The translations under genes and the position numbers were made by a program. The notes below the pieces were generated by a model that ran no database searches, was not told the DNA's origin, and was given only the letters and a program-made list of their open reading frames with translations. Shown here one piece after another: positions 9,054 to 18,191 of a stretch of DNA of 33,028 nucleotides (its first letter is position 1; each line of letters starts with the position of its first letter). The DNA is taken from the NCBI GenBank assembly GCA_028287445.1, contig JAQBPQ010000023.1, forward strand, positions 1 to 33,028, written 5' to 3'. The DNA comes from Cohnella sp. (lineage in GTDB: Bacteria > Bacillota > Bacilli > Paenibacillales > Paenibacillaceae).

Positions 9054-9177
9054 CATTAGGATTTGAATTCGATAAATATCCTGTAAATCTGACTGGCGCG
9101 TTTTTGACATTACCGCTACACTACATGAGAACAAGTGTGAACGTTATCATCATGAGGAATGGGAGAGAACGTCAACC

Positions 9178-10863
9178 ATGTATAAGCTGATTTTGGTCGA
9201 CGATGAAGCCGACGTCCGGGAGGGCGTGCTGCGGGAGATCGACTGGGAAGCGCAAGGTTTTCGAGTCGTCGATGTGGCTGAGAACGGACGCGAAGCGCTC
9301 GAAATGGCCGAGAGGTGGTCTCCGGATGTCGTCGTCACCGATATCCGTATGCCTTTTATGGACGGCCTGCAGCTGAGCGAAGAGATCCGCCGGTTGTATC
9401 CGGCCGCCAAAATCATCATCCTCACCGGCTTCGACGAATTCGAATATGCGCGCAAAGCCATCCATCTCCATGTGGAGGAATTTGTGCTGAAGCCTTTCTC
9501 AGCCGACGAGCTCACGCAGGCGCTAGCCAAAATCAAACACCGTCTGGACGAGGAAATGGCAGAGCGGGAAAATCTCGACACCCTGCAGGAGCATTACCGC
9601 CGCAGTCTGCCGCTGTTGCGGGAGCTGTTTCTCGGAACGCTCGTATCCCGCAAACTTTCCGAAAGGGAAATCCGGGAGAAAACGGCGCATTATGATCTCC
9701 GTATTCTGGAAGAAGACCGGCATTTCTGTGTGTCCGTGCTGCACCTCGATGCTCCCAGCCGGTCGGACCATGATCAAGGCGGAAGACCGCCGGCCGCCGG
9801 CTCTCCCCACTTTGCGGATGACGAAGAACTCAAACGGTTCGCTGTGCGCAATATCGCCGAAGAAATCGTAAACCGGCAGCAAGCGGGACTTGTTTTTCAA
9901 CATAATGAGCGTGTTATCCTGCTCACCGTATCGCAACAAACAGATTCGCAGTCCGACCGGAACGACATACGCAGTCGAACCTCTGCTATTTTGGAGGAAG
10001 TGTGCCAAAACGTGGACAAATACTTGAAGCTTACCCTCACCGCGGGCATCGGTACCGTCACCTCCCGACTGCCGGATCTCATGGATTCTTGGGCAGACGC
10101 GATGACGGCGCTCGACTATCGGCTGCTGCTTGGGGGCAACCGGGTCATCTCCATCGATGACGTTGAAAATCGCCGGGGTCCGGCTCCCGTCCGGCTCGAT
10201 GACGGGCAGGAGCAAGCGTTTGCCCGCTGCCTCAAGGTCGGTACGTTCCGCGAGATGGAAGGCATCGTGGACGAAATGTTCGCACCGCTGCTGGACGCGG
10301 GCTCGTCTTCCACGTTCAGGGACGCGCAAATCTTGATGCTGCAGATCGTCACCACCATGTTGAAAGCCGCTCACGAGACGGACGGCGAATTCGGAGGTCC
10401 ATGGGGCACAGGCGCCGCTGCGCTCAAGGACGCGACCCAGTTCGGAAGCCCGCAGGAAGCGAAAATTTGGGTCATCCGCACTTGTTCCGAACTGATGGCC
10501 CGCATTGCGGCGGACAGGCAGACGGCGTATCATTCGCTGGTGGAACAGGCCAAGGCCTTCACGAGAGAAAATTTCGCCGACAGCGGCATCACGATCTCCC
10601 GCGTCTGCGCGCATCTGCACATCAGCGCCGGCTATTTCAGCAGTATTTTCAAACGGGAGACCAAAATGACCTACATGGCCTACTTGCTGCAAACCCGCAT
10701 GGATACGGCCAAAGAGCTGCTGTTGGCATCCGATCTGAAGACGTTCGAAATCGCCGAGAAGGTCGGATATGCCGATCCGAATTATTTCAGCTTCAGCTTC
10801 AAAAAGCAGGTCGGCCAGTCGCCCAAAGACTACCGCAGCCGCGCGAGGGGAGAAGCGATGTGA
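9178..10863 (+). CDS. Response regulator with AraC-type HTH (YesN family)
   Basis: Receiver domain (LILVDDEADVREGVL, VVVTDIRMPFMDGLQL, ILTGFDEFEYARKAI) and C-terminal AraC HTH (ISRVCAHLHISAGYFSSIFKRETKMTYMAYL...VGYADPNYFSFSFKKQVGQSPKDYR). Confidence 0.95.
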   Translation: MYKLILVDDEADVREGVLREIDWEAQGFRVVDVAENGREALEMAERWSPDVVVTDIRMPFMDGLQLSEEIRRLYPAAKIIILTGFDEFEYARKAIHLHVEEFVLKPFSADELTQALAKIKHRLDEEMAERENLDTLQEHYRRSLPLLRELFLGTLVSRKLSEREIREKTAHYDLRILEEDRHFCVSVLHLDAPSRSDHDQGGRPPAAGSPHFADDEELKRFAVRNIAEEIVNRQQAGLVFQHNERVILLTVSQQTDSQSDRNDIRSRTSAILEEVCQNVDKYLKLTLTAGIGTVTSRLPDLMDSWADAMTALDYRLLLGGNRVISIDDVENRRGPAPVRLDDGQEQAFARCLKVGTFREMEGIVDEMFAPLLDAGSSSTFRDAQILMLQIVTTMLKAAHETDGEFGGPWGTGAAALKDATQFGSPQEAKIWVIRTCSELMARIAADRQTAYHSLVEQAKAFTRENFADSGITISRVCAHLHISAGYFSSIFKRETKMTYMAYLLQTRMDTAKELLLASDLKTFEIAEKVGYADPNYFSFSFKKQVGQSPKDYRSRARGEAM

Positions 10864-10868
10864 GAGGG

Positions 10869-12623
10869 ATGCGGTTTCGCCGGCTGTACCGTTTCAAGAG
10901 CATGCAATTCCTGATTGCGGCCTCGTTCACTGCGATGACGGTGTTGGTCGTTTTGTTCGTAAGCGCCGTTCTTTATGATAAATTCAATCGCACCGCGGAG
11001 AAGAATACTTCTCTCAATAACCAGCAGGTCATCTACCAGGTGGCCGCCAATCTGGAGTATTACATCCGCAGCATGACGACCGTCTTCTCCGCCGTGGAAC
11101 AGAAAATCAGCGACAGCCGCGAGTTGCCGAACACCGCGCTAAGCGATCAGCTCGACACGATTTTCCACAGCCGGGAAGACCTTGTGACGATTGCTTTGTT
11201 TACCGAGAGCGGCCAGAGAATAACGTCGCTGCCGTCCTCGGACATGCGTTCGAACACCCACTTGGCCGCACAAAATTGGTTCCGTTCCACGGTGGAAAAC
11301 CCGAATCATCTGAGCTTCTCCGTTCCGCATGTGCAGAATTTGTTCAAGGGCCAATACAAATGGGTTGTTTCGATGAGCAAAAGCATCAAGCTGACGGTCG
11401 GCGGTCAGGAGACGAACGCCGTGCTTCTCGTCGACGTCAACTTCAAGATGATCGACGACCTGTCCCGGAGCGTGAAGCTGGGTCAAAAAGGCTACGCTTA
11501 CATCATTGACGAATCCGCCGGCAACATCATCTACCACCCCCAGCAGCAGTTGATCTACGCCGGCTTGAAATACGAGAACGTGGAACAAGCCCTGAAATAC
11601 ACCTATGGAAGTTACTTGGACGATTCCACAGGCGTGAACCGGATGATTACGGTTCAGACCGTCAATAACGTCGGCTGGAAAATCGTCGGTGTCTCTTATA
11701 TGGACGAAATCGTCACCACCCGCAAGGAGATCACGAGTTTTCTCATTTGGCTGCTTGCTTTCGTCTTGGCATTCGTTCTGCTGATCACCTGGTATATGTC
11801 GGCGAAAATCTCCCAACCGATCCAAAGGCTCGAAAAGTCGATGCAGCAGGTGGAAAGGGGCAACTTCAATATCCACATCCCGATCCGCCGTGACGATGAG
11901 GTCGGGAGGCTGTCACGCCGATTCAATCTGATGGTCACCCGGATCCGGGAGCTGATGAACCAGATCATTCACGAGCAGGAAGCCAAGCGGAAGAGCGAAC
12001 TGGAAGTACTGCAGTCGCAGATCCACCCTCATTTTCTATATAACACATTGAATTCCGTCGTCCGCCTGGCGGGTACGGGCAAGAACGAGGATGTCATCAC
12101 GATGATCACGTCTTTGTCCAAGTTTTTCCGTATCAGCCTGTCCAAAGGCCGCCATGTCATTCCGGTGGCGGATGAACTGGAACATATCCGCAATTATTTG
12201 ATCATCCAGAAGATGCGCTATAAAAACAAATTTGAATTCGCCATCCATGCCGAGGAAGAAGCGCTGGACTGTCTCACGCTGAAACTCGTGCTTCAACCGA
12301 TCGTCGAGAACGCTATCTATCACGGGATCGAACCGGGCGCAGACGAAGGGCTCATCACGATCTCTGCGACCGTCATCGATGGAAAGCTCCGGCTAAGGGT
12401 ACAGGATGACGGACTCGGAATCGGACCGGATCAATTGGCTGTTCTTCTGTCTGACCCCTCGCCGGACGGGCAGCGCCAGACGGGTATCGGGCTTCATAAT
12501 GTGAACGAGCGTATCCGATTGCAATTCGGTGACGAATTCGGCTTGCAAATCAAGAGCGAACGCGAAGCCGGAACGACCGTCGATGTGTGGCTGCCGTGTC
12601 TTCGGGAGGAGGAGCGTACATGA
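10869..12623 (+). CDS. Sensor histidine kinase (YesM family: extracellular sensor, HAMP, His_kinase, HATPase)
   Basis: LEVLQSQIHPHFLYNTLNSV phosphoacceptor region, HAMP-like ISQPIQRLEKSMQQVERG, VLQPIVENAIYHGIEP. The ORF track start at 10401 is an overextension. ATG 10869 or GTG 10860 (overlapping the RR stop) are the plausible starts. Confidence 0.94.
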   Translation: MRFRRLYRFKSMQFLIAASFTAMTVLVVLFVSAVLYDKFNRTAEKNTSLNNQQVIYQVAANLEYYIRSMTTVFSAVEQKISDSRELPNTALSDQLDTIFHSREDLVTIALFTESGQRITSLPSSDMRSNTHLAAQNWFRSTVENPNHLSFSVPHVQNLFKGQYKWVVSMSKSIKLTVGGQETNAVLLVDVNFKMIDDLSRSVKLGQKGYAYIIDESAGNIIYHPQQQLIYAGLKYENVEQALKYTYGSYLDDSTGVNRMITVQTVNNVGWKIVGVSYMDEIVTTRKEITSFLIWLLAFVLAFVLLITWYMSAKISQPIQRLEKSMQQVERGNFNIHIPIRRDDEVGRLSRRFNLMVTRIRELMNQIIHEQEAKRKSELEVLQSQIHPHFLYNTLNSVVRLAGTGKNEDVITMITSLSKFFRISLSKGRHVIPVADELEHIRNYLIIQKMRYKNKFEFAIHAEEEALDCLTLKLVLQPIVENAIYHGIEPGADEGLITISATVIDGKLRLRVQDDGLGIGPDQLAVLLSDPSPDGQRQTGIGLHNVNERIRLQFGDEFGLQIKSEREAGTTVDVWLPCLREEERT

Positions 12624-13591
12624 AAAGCCGTGTGCTAAGGATGGCCGTCCTTATCCTGTTCTGCTGCGCATTGGCGGCGTGCGCCCGTCAAGGGGAGATC
12701 CGTACGGTCGCCGAGTCCCAGAAGCAGATCGTGCTGATCGCCCAAAGCAACGGGGAATTTTGGAGCACCGTCAAAATGGGGGCGGAAGCCGCCGCCAAGG
12801 AATTCGACGTGAAGCTCACATTCGACGCGCCTGCCGACGAAACGGACACCAAAACACAAATTGAACTGGTGAATAAGTATTTGGCGTATGGGGCTGACGG
12901 GTTGGTGCTTGCCGCCAACGATTACAAGAAGCTCTCCCCCTCCGTCGCCAAAGCCGACCGACTGGGTGTACCTGTGGTCGCGATCGAATCGGACATCGAT
13001 ACCGGGAAGGTTCGAAGTTTTGTAGGTACCGACAATTATCAGGCGGGGCGGCAAGCCGCGGGGAAAATGAAGGAGCTCGTCGGCAAGCGGGGACGTTTTC
13101 TGATTCTAGGTTCTGCTGCGGGAACCCGGAACGTGGATCGGCGGGAACAAGGAATTCGCGATGAATGGGCCAACGACCCCGCGATGCAGGTCGTCGCGAC
13201 AGCTCAATGCGGCCTCAGTTCGGCATCATGCAGCAGGAAGACACAGGAGCTTCTTACAGGGCAGGAAAGAATCGACGGGATTCTGGCTCTCAGTTCTTCG
13301 GCCGCCACCGGAGCGGCGGTGCAAATCCAGAAGATGAAGCTTGCCGGTCAAATCAAGCTGGTTGCGTTCGACAACAGCCCGGATGAGCTGGAATGGCTGC
13401 AGGAAGGGATCATCCAGGCAACCGTCATTCAAAACCCGTTCAGCATGGGATATCTCGGCGTGAAAACGGCTGTGGAGTCGCTGGACGGGAAGTCGGTAGA
13501 GAAACGGATCGATACGGGAGCCAAGGTCATCGATGCCCAGAGCATGTTCTGGTCCGACAATCAAAAGATGCTGTTTCCGTTCGTTCAATAA
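12620..13591 (+). CDS. Lipoprotein sugar-binding protein (periplasmic binding protein type I fold), probable sensor accessory
   Basis: Lipobox-like CCALAACARQG; QIVLIAQSNGEFWSTVKMGAEAAAKEF, LAANDYKKL, VPVVAIESD. The ATG overlaps the kinase stop (ATGA). Confidence 0.88.
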   Translation: MKSRVLRMAVLILFCCALAACARQGEIRTVAESQKQIVLIAQSNGEFWSTVKMGAEAAAKEFDVKLTFDAPADETDTKTQIELVNKYLAYGADGLVLAANDYKKLSPSVAKADRLGVPVVAIESDIDTGKVRSFVGTDNYQAGRQAAGKMKELVGKRGRFLILGSAAGTRNVDRREQGIRDEWANDPAMQVVATAQCGLSSASCSRKTQELLTGQERIDGILALSSSAATGAAVQIQKMKLAGQIKLVAFDNSPDELEWLQEGIIQATVIQNPFSMGYLGVKTAVESLDGKSVEKRIDTGAKVIDAQSMFWSDNQKMLFPFVQ

Positions 13592-13711
13592 TTTCCGCAA
13601 GACAGCAGAATTTCGATAGAACAGAGGAGTATTTTGAATTCGCATTCTTTCCGGCATGGGCCATAATCAACAGGCAATCAATTTTTTCTAAACGATCGAG
13701 GAGGTCCAAGA

Positions 13712-14812
13712 ATGACAAAGAAATGGATTCCGGTAGTCATTGCGGGGGCATTGGCGGTGACGGCGCTTGCCGCATGCGGTAAGAACACAGGTTCCAGCGC
13801 AAGTCCAAGTGCGAGCCCAAGTGCGAGCACGAGCGCCAGCGCCAGTGCAACCACAAGCGCAAGCCCTTCTGCAAGCGGAGCAGATAATACCATCGGCGTG
13901 GCGATCTACAAATTCGACGATACGTTCATGACCGGCGTTCGGAAAGCCATCGAAGACGCGGCGAATGGAGTGGCGAAGGTCGATATCGTAGACAGCCAGA
14001 ACTCGCAGCCCACACAGAACGACAAGGTTGACCTGTTCGTCTCGAAAAAAGACAATGCGATGGCGATCAACCCGGTAGACCGTACCGCGGCGGGCGTCAT
14101 CATCGACAAAGCCAAAGCCGCTAACATTCCGGTCGTGTTCTTTAACCGCGAGCCGCTGGCGGACGATATGAAGAAATGGGATAAAGTCTATTATGTCGGC
14201 GCCAAAGCCGAGCAATCCGGCACAATGGAAGGCGAACTGCTCGCCGACTACTGGAAAGCCCATCCGGAAGCGGACAAAAACAAAGACGGCAAAATGCAAT
14301 ACATCATGCTCACGGGTGAGCCGGGACACCAAGATGCCACCCTGCGCACCAAGTTTTCCATCCAGGCCATTGAGGATGCAGGCATCAAAGTAGATAAATT
14401 GGCCGAAGACACCGCCATGTGGGACCGCGTCAAAGCGCAGGACAAAATGGCGACGTTCCTGTCGGCTCACGGCGATAAAATCGAAGCGGTTCTTGCGAAC
14501 AATGACGACATGGCGCTCGGCGCGATCGAAGCGCTCAAAGCGGGCGGTTACTTTAAAGATAACAAATATATGCCGGTTGTCGGCGTTGACGCTACAGCGC
14601 CTGCTCTCCAAGCGCTGTCCGACGGCACGCTGCTCGGAACCGTTCTGAACGACGCCAAAAACCAAGGCGGCGCGACGCTCAAGCTGGCAGCCACTCTGGC
14701 CAAAGGCGAAACGCCTTCCAAAGACAACACCGGTTACGACATCACAGACGGCAAGTATGTATGGGTGCCATACAAAAAAATTACCAAAGACAATATGAAC
14801 GACGCCAAGTAA
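13712..14812 (+). CDS. mglB: Galactose/methyl-galactoside-type ABC transporter substrate-binding lipoprotein
   Basis: Lipobox ALAACG, Ser/Ala-rich linker, IGVAIYKFDDTFMTGVRKAIED, ANNDDMALGAIEALK, VVGVDATAPALQAL. MglB-like from overall pattern; substrate not proven. Confidence 0.82.
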   Translation: MTKKWIPVVIAGALAVTALAACGKNTGSSASPSASPSASTSASASATTSASPSASGADNTIGVAIYKFDDTFMTGVRKAIEDAANGVAKVDIVDSQNSQPTQNDKVDLFVSKKDNAMAINPVDRTAAGVIIDKAKAANIPVVFFNREPLADDMKKWDKVYYVGAKAEQSGTMEGELLADYWKAHPEADKNKDGKMQYIMLTGEPGHQDATLRTKFSIQAIEDAGIKVDKLAEDTAMWDRVKAQDKMATFLSAHGDKIEAVLANNDDMALGAIEALKAGGYFKDNKYMPVVGVDATAPALQALSDGTLLGTVLNDAKNQGGATLKLAATLAKGETPSKDNTGYDITDGKYVWVPYKKITKDNMNDAK

Positions 14813-14813
14813 T

Positions 14814-14869
14814 CAGGAAAATAGGGCGGGGGAGCGACCGAGGCATGCGTCGCTTTCCCCGTTTTCCTG
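14814..14869 (+). other. Long stem-loop in the mglB-mglA intergenic region
   Basis: CAGGAAAA (14814-14821) pairs with TTTTCCTG (14862-14869); GGGG...GCGAC pairs with GTCGC...CCCC inside. Confidence 0.7.
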
Positions 14870-14903
14870 TTCCGGTCACGTTATACATCAGGGGGTGTGA
14901 ATC

Positions 14904-16418
14904 ATGACAACTCCGCAATACCTGCTTGAGATGGACGGGATTTCCAAAGAGTTTCCCGGTGTGAAAGCGCTGGACAACGTATCCTTGAACGTCCGCGCTG
15001 GAACCGTGCATGCCCTGATGGGCGAGAACGGTGCCGGCAAGTCGACTCTGATGAAATGCCTGTTCGGCATGTATGCGCCGGATTCCGGAGAGATCCGGAT
15101 GAACGGAGAGAAGCTTTCCCTGCCCGATTCGCGGGCGGCCCTGAACTGCGGGATTACCATGATCCATCAGGAACTTCATCCGGTTCCCCGCCGCAGCGTC
15201 ATGGAGAACATTTGGCTCGGGCGGTTTCCGCTGCGAGGGATAGGGCCGCTCCGTTTCGTTGACGGTCGCCGAATGTACAGCGACACGGAGAAGCTGTTTC
15301 AAGATCTGGATATGGATATCAAGCCGGACACGATCATCGGCGATCTGTCGGTTTCCAAGATTCAGTCGATCGAAATCGCCAAGGCGGTTTCCTTCAACGC
15401 GAAGGTCATCATTATGGACGAACCGACGTCCTCCCTTACGGGCAATGAAGTGGAGCAACTTTTTCGCATCATCCAGGATTTAAAGCGCCGAGGGGTTGCC
15501 ATCATTTACATTTCGCACAAAATGGAAGAGATTTTACGGATTTCCGACGATGTCACCATTATGCGCGACGGCCGGAAAATCGGCACATGGGAAGCTTCGG
15601 AATTGACGACCGACCTCATTATCTCCCGGATGGTCGGCCGGGATTTGACCCAGCGGTTTCCGGACCGTTCGAACCATCCCGGGGACGTGTTGCTCCGAGT
15701 GGAAGGATTCACCTCACCGATTCCTAAATCATTCCGTGATGTATCCTTTGATCTTCGGCAAGGAGAAATATTGGGCATCGGGGGTTTGGTGGGCGCACAG
15801 CGCACCGAATTGATCGAAGCTTTGTTCGGGCTTCGCACGGTGGAATCCGGTCGATTGACGCTTCGCGGCAAACCTGTCAGAATCCGCAGGCCCGTGGACG
15901 CCATCCGGCACCGAATGGCTTTGCTGACCGAAGAACGCCGCGTCACCGGCATTTTTCCCGTTTTGTCGGTGCTTGAAAATACGGTAATCGCCAATCAAAA
16001 AAGGTATGAAAACTATGGATGGATCGATGATGCCAAGCGCCGGGAGGACACGGACCGCAGCATCGGCCGATTAAGCGTCAAAACGCCTTCGATGAAGACG
16101 CTGATCCGCTATTTGTCAGGCGGCAACCAGCAGAAAGTGCTGCTCGCCCGGTGGCTTCTCACCCAGCCCGATATCCTGCTGCTCGACGAACCGACAAGAG
16201 GCATCGATGTCGGGGCGAAATTCGAAATTTATTCGATCATCGCGGAGTTGGCCGCACAAGGCAAAAGCATCATTATGATTTCGTCCGAAATGCCGGAGCT
16301 GCTTGGGATGTCCGACCGGATTATGGTCATGTGCGAAGGCCGGTTAACGGGAATCGTGGACGGCAATACCGCGACGGAAGAACAAATCATGCGCCTTGCC
16401 GCACAACATACGACCTGA
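14904..16418 (+). CDS. mglA: Sugar ABC transporter ATP-binding protein (MglA/RbsA type, two ATPase domains)
   Basis: GENGAGKSTLMKCLFGMY; second domain signature YLSGGNQQKVLLARWLLTQPDILLLDEPTRGIDVGAKFEIY. Confidence 0.93.
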   Translation: MTTPQYLLEMDGISKEFPGVKALDNVSLNVRAGTVHALMGENGAGKSTLMKCLFGMYAPDSGEIRMNGEKLSLPDSRAALNCGITMIHQELHPVPRRSVMENIWLGRFPLRGIGPLRFVDGRRMYSDTEKLFQDLDMDIKPDTIIGDLSVSKIQSIEIAKAVSFNAKVIIMDEPTSSLTGNEVEQLFRIIQDLKRRGVAIIYISHKMEEILRISDDVTIMRDGRKIGTWEASELTTDLIISRMVGRDLTQRFPDRSNHPGDVLLRVEGFTSPIPKSFRDVSFDLRQGEILGIGGLVGAQRTELIEALFGLRTVESGRLTLRGKPVRIRRPVDAIRHRMALLTEERRVTGIFPVLSVLENTVIANQKRYENYGWIDDAKRREDTDRSIGRLSVKTPSMKTLIRYLSGGNQQKVLLARWLLTQPDILLLDEPTRGIDVGAKFEIYSIIAELAAQGKSIIMISSEMPELLGMSDRIMVMCEGRLTGIVDGNTATEEQIMRLAAQHTT

Positions 16419-16433
16419 TCAGGAGGGAAAGCA

Positions 16434-17447
16434 ATGAGCGTCAATGTGAAACGATTAAATGCCTTTCTGGCGGATAATGCGATCTATGTCGTTCTGATCG
16501 TGCTGATCATCGGCATTACGATATCCAATCCCGATTTTCTGTCCTTAAGCACCCTAACGAATATCCTTAACCAAAATTCCACCAAAGCCATCATTGCGCT
16601 TGGCGCCGCATTCGTGCTGATCACGGGGGGGGTCGATCTCTCCGCCGGCCGTGTCGTCGGCTTCGCTGCAGTCATCTCGGCGTCTATGGTGCAATTGTCC
16701 AATTATCCTCAGAAGTTTTTCCCGCATTTAGCCGTACTCCCGGTTTTCATCCCGGTGGTACTGGCCGTTCTTGCGGGTCTTATCGTCGGTTTGATTAACG
16801 GGCTCATTGTCTCCAAGCTTCATGTTCCGCCGTTTATTACGACACTAGGCACCATGGTCATCGTGCTGGGGGTCAATTCGCTTTACTTCGATATGCCGCC
16901 GAATAACTCCCAGCCGATCGGCGGCCTGCGTCCGGACTTCACCAAGTGGGGATCCGGGAGCTTCCGCATCGGCTCGTTCAATCTACCTTATCTGGTGATC
17001 ATCGCGATCGTGGTCGCCGTCATTTGCTGGATCATCTTCAACAAGACCCGCCTTGGCAAAAACATGTACGCAATCGGCGGCAACGTGCAAGCCGCGCACG
17101 TATCGGGCATTAACGTAAGCCGTAATCTGCTGTGGATCTACGGCATTGCCGGAGCCTTGTACGGATTGGCCGGCGTGCTGGAAGCCGCCAAATCGGGAGG
17201 CGCATCCAGCAGCTACGGTAATATGTACGAGCTGGACGCCATAGCGGCGTGCGTGGTCGGCGGCGTATCGACGACCGGAGGCATCGGTACCGTGCCGGGG
17301 GTCATGGCAGGCGTGATGATTTTCGGCGTCATCAACTACGGGTTGACGTTCATTGGTGTAGGTCCCTACTATCAATTGATCATCAAGGGATTGATTATCG
17401 TCACTGCAGTCGCGATCGACATCCGCAAGTATCTGGCGAAGAAATGA
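16434..17447 (+). CDS. mglC: Sugar ABC transporter permease (MglC/RbsC type)
   Basis: FVLITGGVDLSAGRVVGFAAVISA, AIGGNVQAAHVSGINV, ELDAIAACVVGGVSTTGGIGTV. Confidence 0.92.
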   Translation: MSVNVKRLNAFLADNAIYVVLIVLIIGITISNPDFLSLSTLTNILNQNSTKAIIALGAAFVLITGGVDLSAGRVVGFAAVISASMVQLSNYPQKFFPHLAVLPVFIPVVLAVLAGLIVGLINGLIVSKLHVPPFITTLGTMVIVLGVNSLYFDMPPNNSQPIGGLRPDFTKWGSGSFRIGSFNLPYLVIIAIVVAVICWIIFNKTRLGKNMYAIGGNVQAAHVSGINVSRNLLWIYGIAGALYGLAGVLEAAKSGGASSSYGNMYELDAIAACVVGGVSTTGGIGTVPGVMAGVMIFGVINYGLTFIGVGPYYQLIIKGLIIVTAVAIDIRKYLAKK

Positions 17448-17474
17448 TACCCTAGTGTCCTTGAACAGAGCAGG

Positions 17475-17501
17475 GCTGCCGAGCAATCGGCAGCTTTTTT
17501 T
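17475..17501 (+). terminator. Rho-independent terminator after mglC
   Basis: GCTGCCGA-GCAA-TCGGCAGC followed by TTTTTTT. Confidence 0.93.
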
Positions 17502-17630
17502 GGCAACGAGGCGTTTGTTCTTGTTTGACGAGCGAAAGGACGAAGTTTAGGCATGAGGGGCTGCCCAATAAGGGCGGTGGAATCGACATCTGGGACAGCC
17601 TGTGAGCTTCATGTATCTTTGGCTCGTTTT

Positions 17631-17778
17631 CGCTGCTGTAGTCAGGTTTAGCCCAATTGCACGGCCTCGGAAGGCGGGTTATGTTGCTGTAGTCAGGTTT
17701 TAGCCCAGTTAGAGCGACATTTTAGTTCATCCCCATCGAAAACGGCTCTCTAATTGTGTTTTTACGGACTACAGCGAG
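17631..17778. repeat. Intergenic repeat family: two direct units and one inverted unit forming a large imperfect hairpin
   Basis: CGCTGCTGTAGTCAGGTTTAGCCCAATTG (17631-) and TTGCTGTAGTCAGGTTTTAGCCCAGTTAGAGCGACATTTTAG (17684-17725), then AAAACGGCTCTCTAATTGTGTTTTTACGGACTACAGCGAG (17739-17778), whose reverse complement is CTCGCTGTAGTCCGTAAAAACACAATTAGAGAGCCGTTTT. Confidence 0.75.
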
Positions 17779-17850
17779 TGAACCCACAGCTTACTCCTCT
17801 GCAAGTCGGCAAAGTCGGATTACTGCACATGGATCGGCCTGTGGCAATGA

Positions 17851-17901
17851 AAGGAGGCTGCCCTAGGTCATTTCGATGACTTATCGAACGGCAGCTTTTT
17901 T
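17851..17901 (+). terminator. Orphan intrinsic-terminator-like hairpin
   Basis: GCTGCC...GGCAGC outer stem followed by TTTTTT, enclosing a perfect inner hairpin GTCAT-TTCG-ATGAC. Confidence 0.7.
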
Positions 17902-18024
17902 GCCGGATTCGTACGCAGACGGGTTTGTTCCGCTTGTCGCCAGATTACACGGTGCTCTCTTGACATTTGTGCCTAAAAAATAAAAAAGGAACTTCCCAAG
18001 TACGCAGTCCCGTGTTATATTTTG

Positions 18025-18158
18025 TGTAAGCGCTTTATCTGGAATAGTGGCAATTACCGAGGTAAAAGGGTTTCTTTTCCGGAATTGCAAAAACGTTTCG
18101 ACAAATTTCAGGCCGACGAATTGGTTTCTATGAATCTCCCAAAATAAAAACGTTTTTA
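18025..18158 (+). promoter_or_regulatory. Cluster of LacI/CcpA-type operator candidates upstream of the solute-binding pseudogene
   Basis: TGTAAGCGCTTTAT (18025-18038, cre-like, directly after TATATT at 18017), CAAAAACGTTTCGA (18088-18101), perfect palindrome TAAAAACGTTTTTA (18145-18158). A further perfect palindrome TCAAAACGTTTTGA lies inside the ORF at 18273-18286. Confidence 0.65.
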
Positions 18159-18191
18159 CTTGCCGCCATAACAAGGGGGAAACCAGAGTAA

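Noticed and set aside
9523-10692. Long minus-strand ORF (389 aa)
   Set aside because: Fully antisense to a clearly recognisable YesN response regulator; a GC-rich shadow ORF with no recognisable domain.
10401-10868. N-terminal 156 residues of the track's 740-aa ORF as part of the histidine kinase
   Set aside because: This part overlaps the AraC domain of the response regulator in another frame. The kinase has natural starts at 10860/10869 just before its first TM segment.
13688-14665. Minus-strand ORF (325 aa), including an ACACACGCTGAGARARTWARTWT segment
   Set aside because: Antisense to the mglB-like gene; its low complexity is just the complement of the Ser/Ala linker repeat.
17881-18174. 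97-aa minus-strand ORF in the intergenic region
   Set aside because: No recognisable domain and it overlaps the terminator and the operator-rich promoter region of the opposite strand.
17500-18190. Insertion sequence or transposase remnant in the 744-bp intergenic region
   Set aside because: Repeats and hairpins are present, but no transposase-like translation or target-site duplication could be found by eye.
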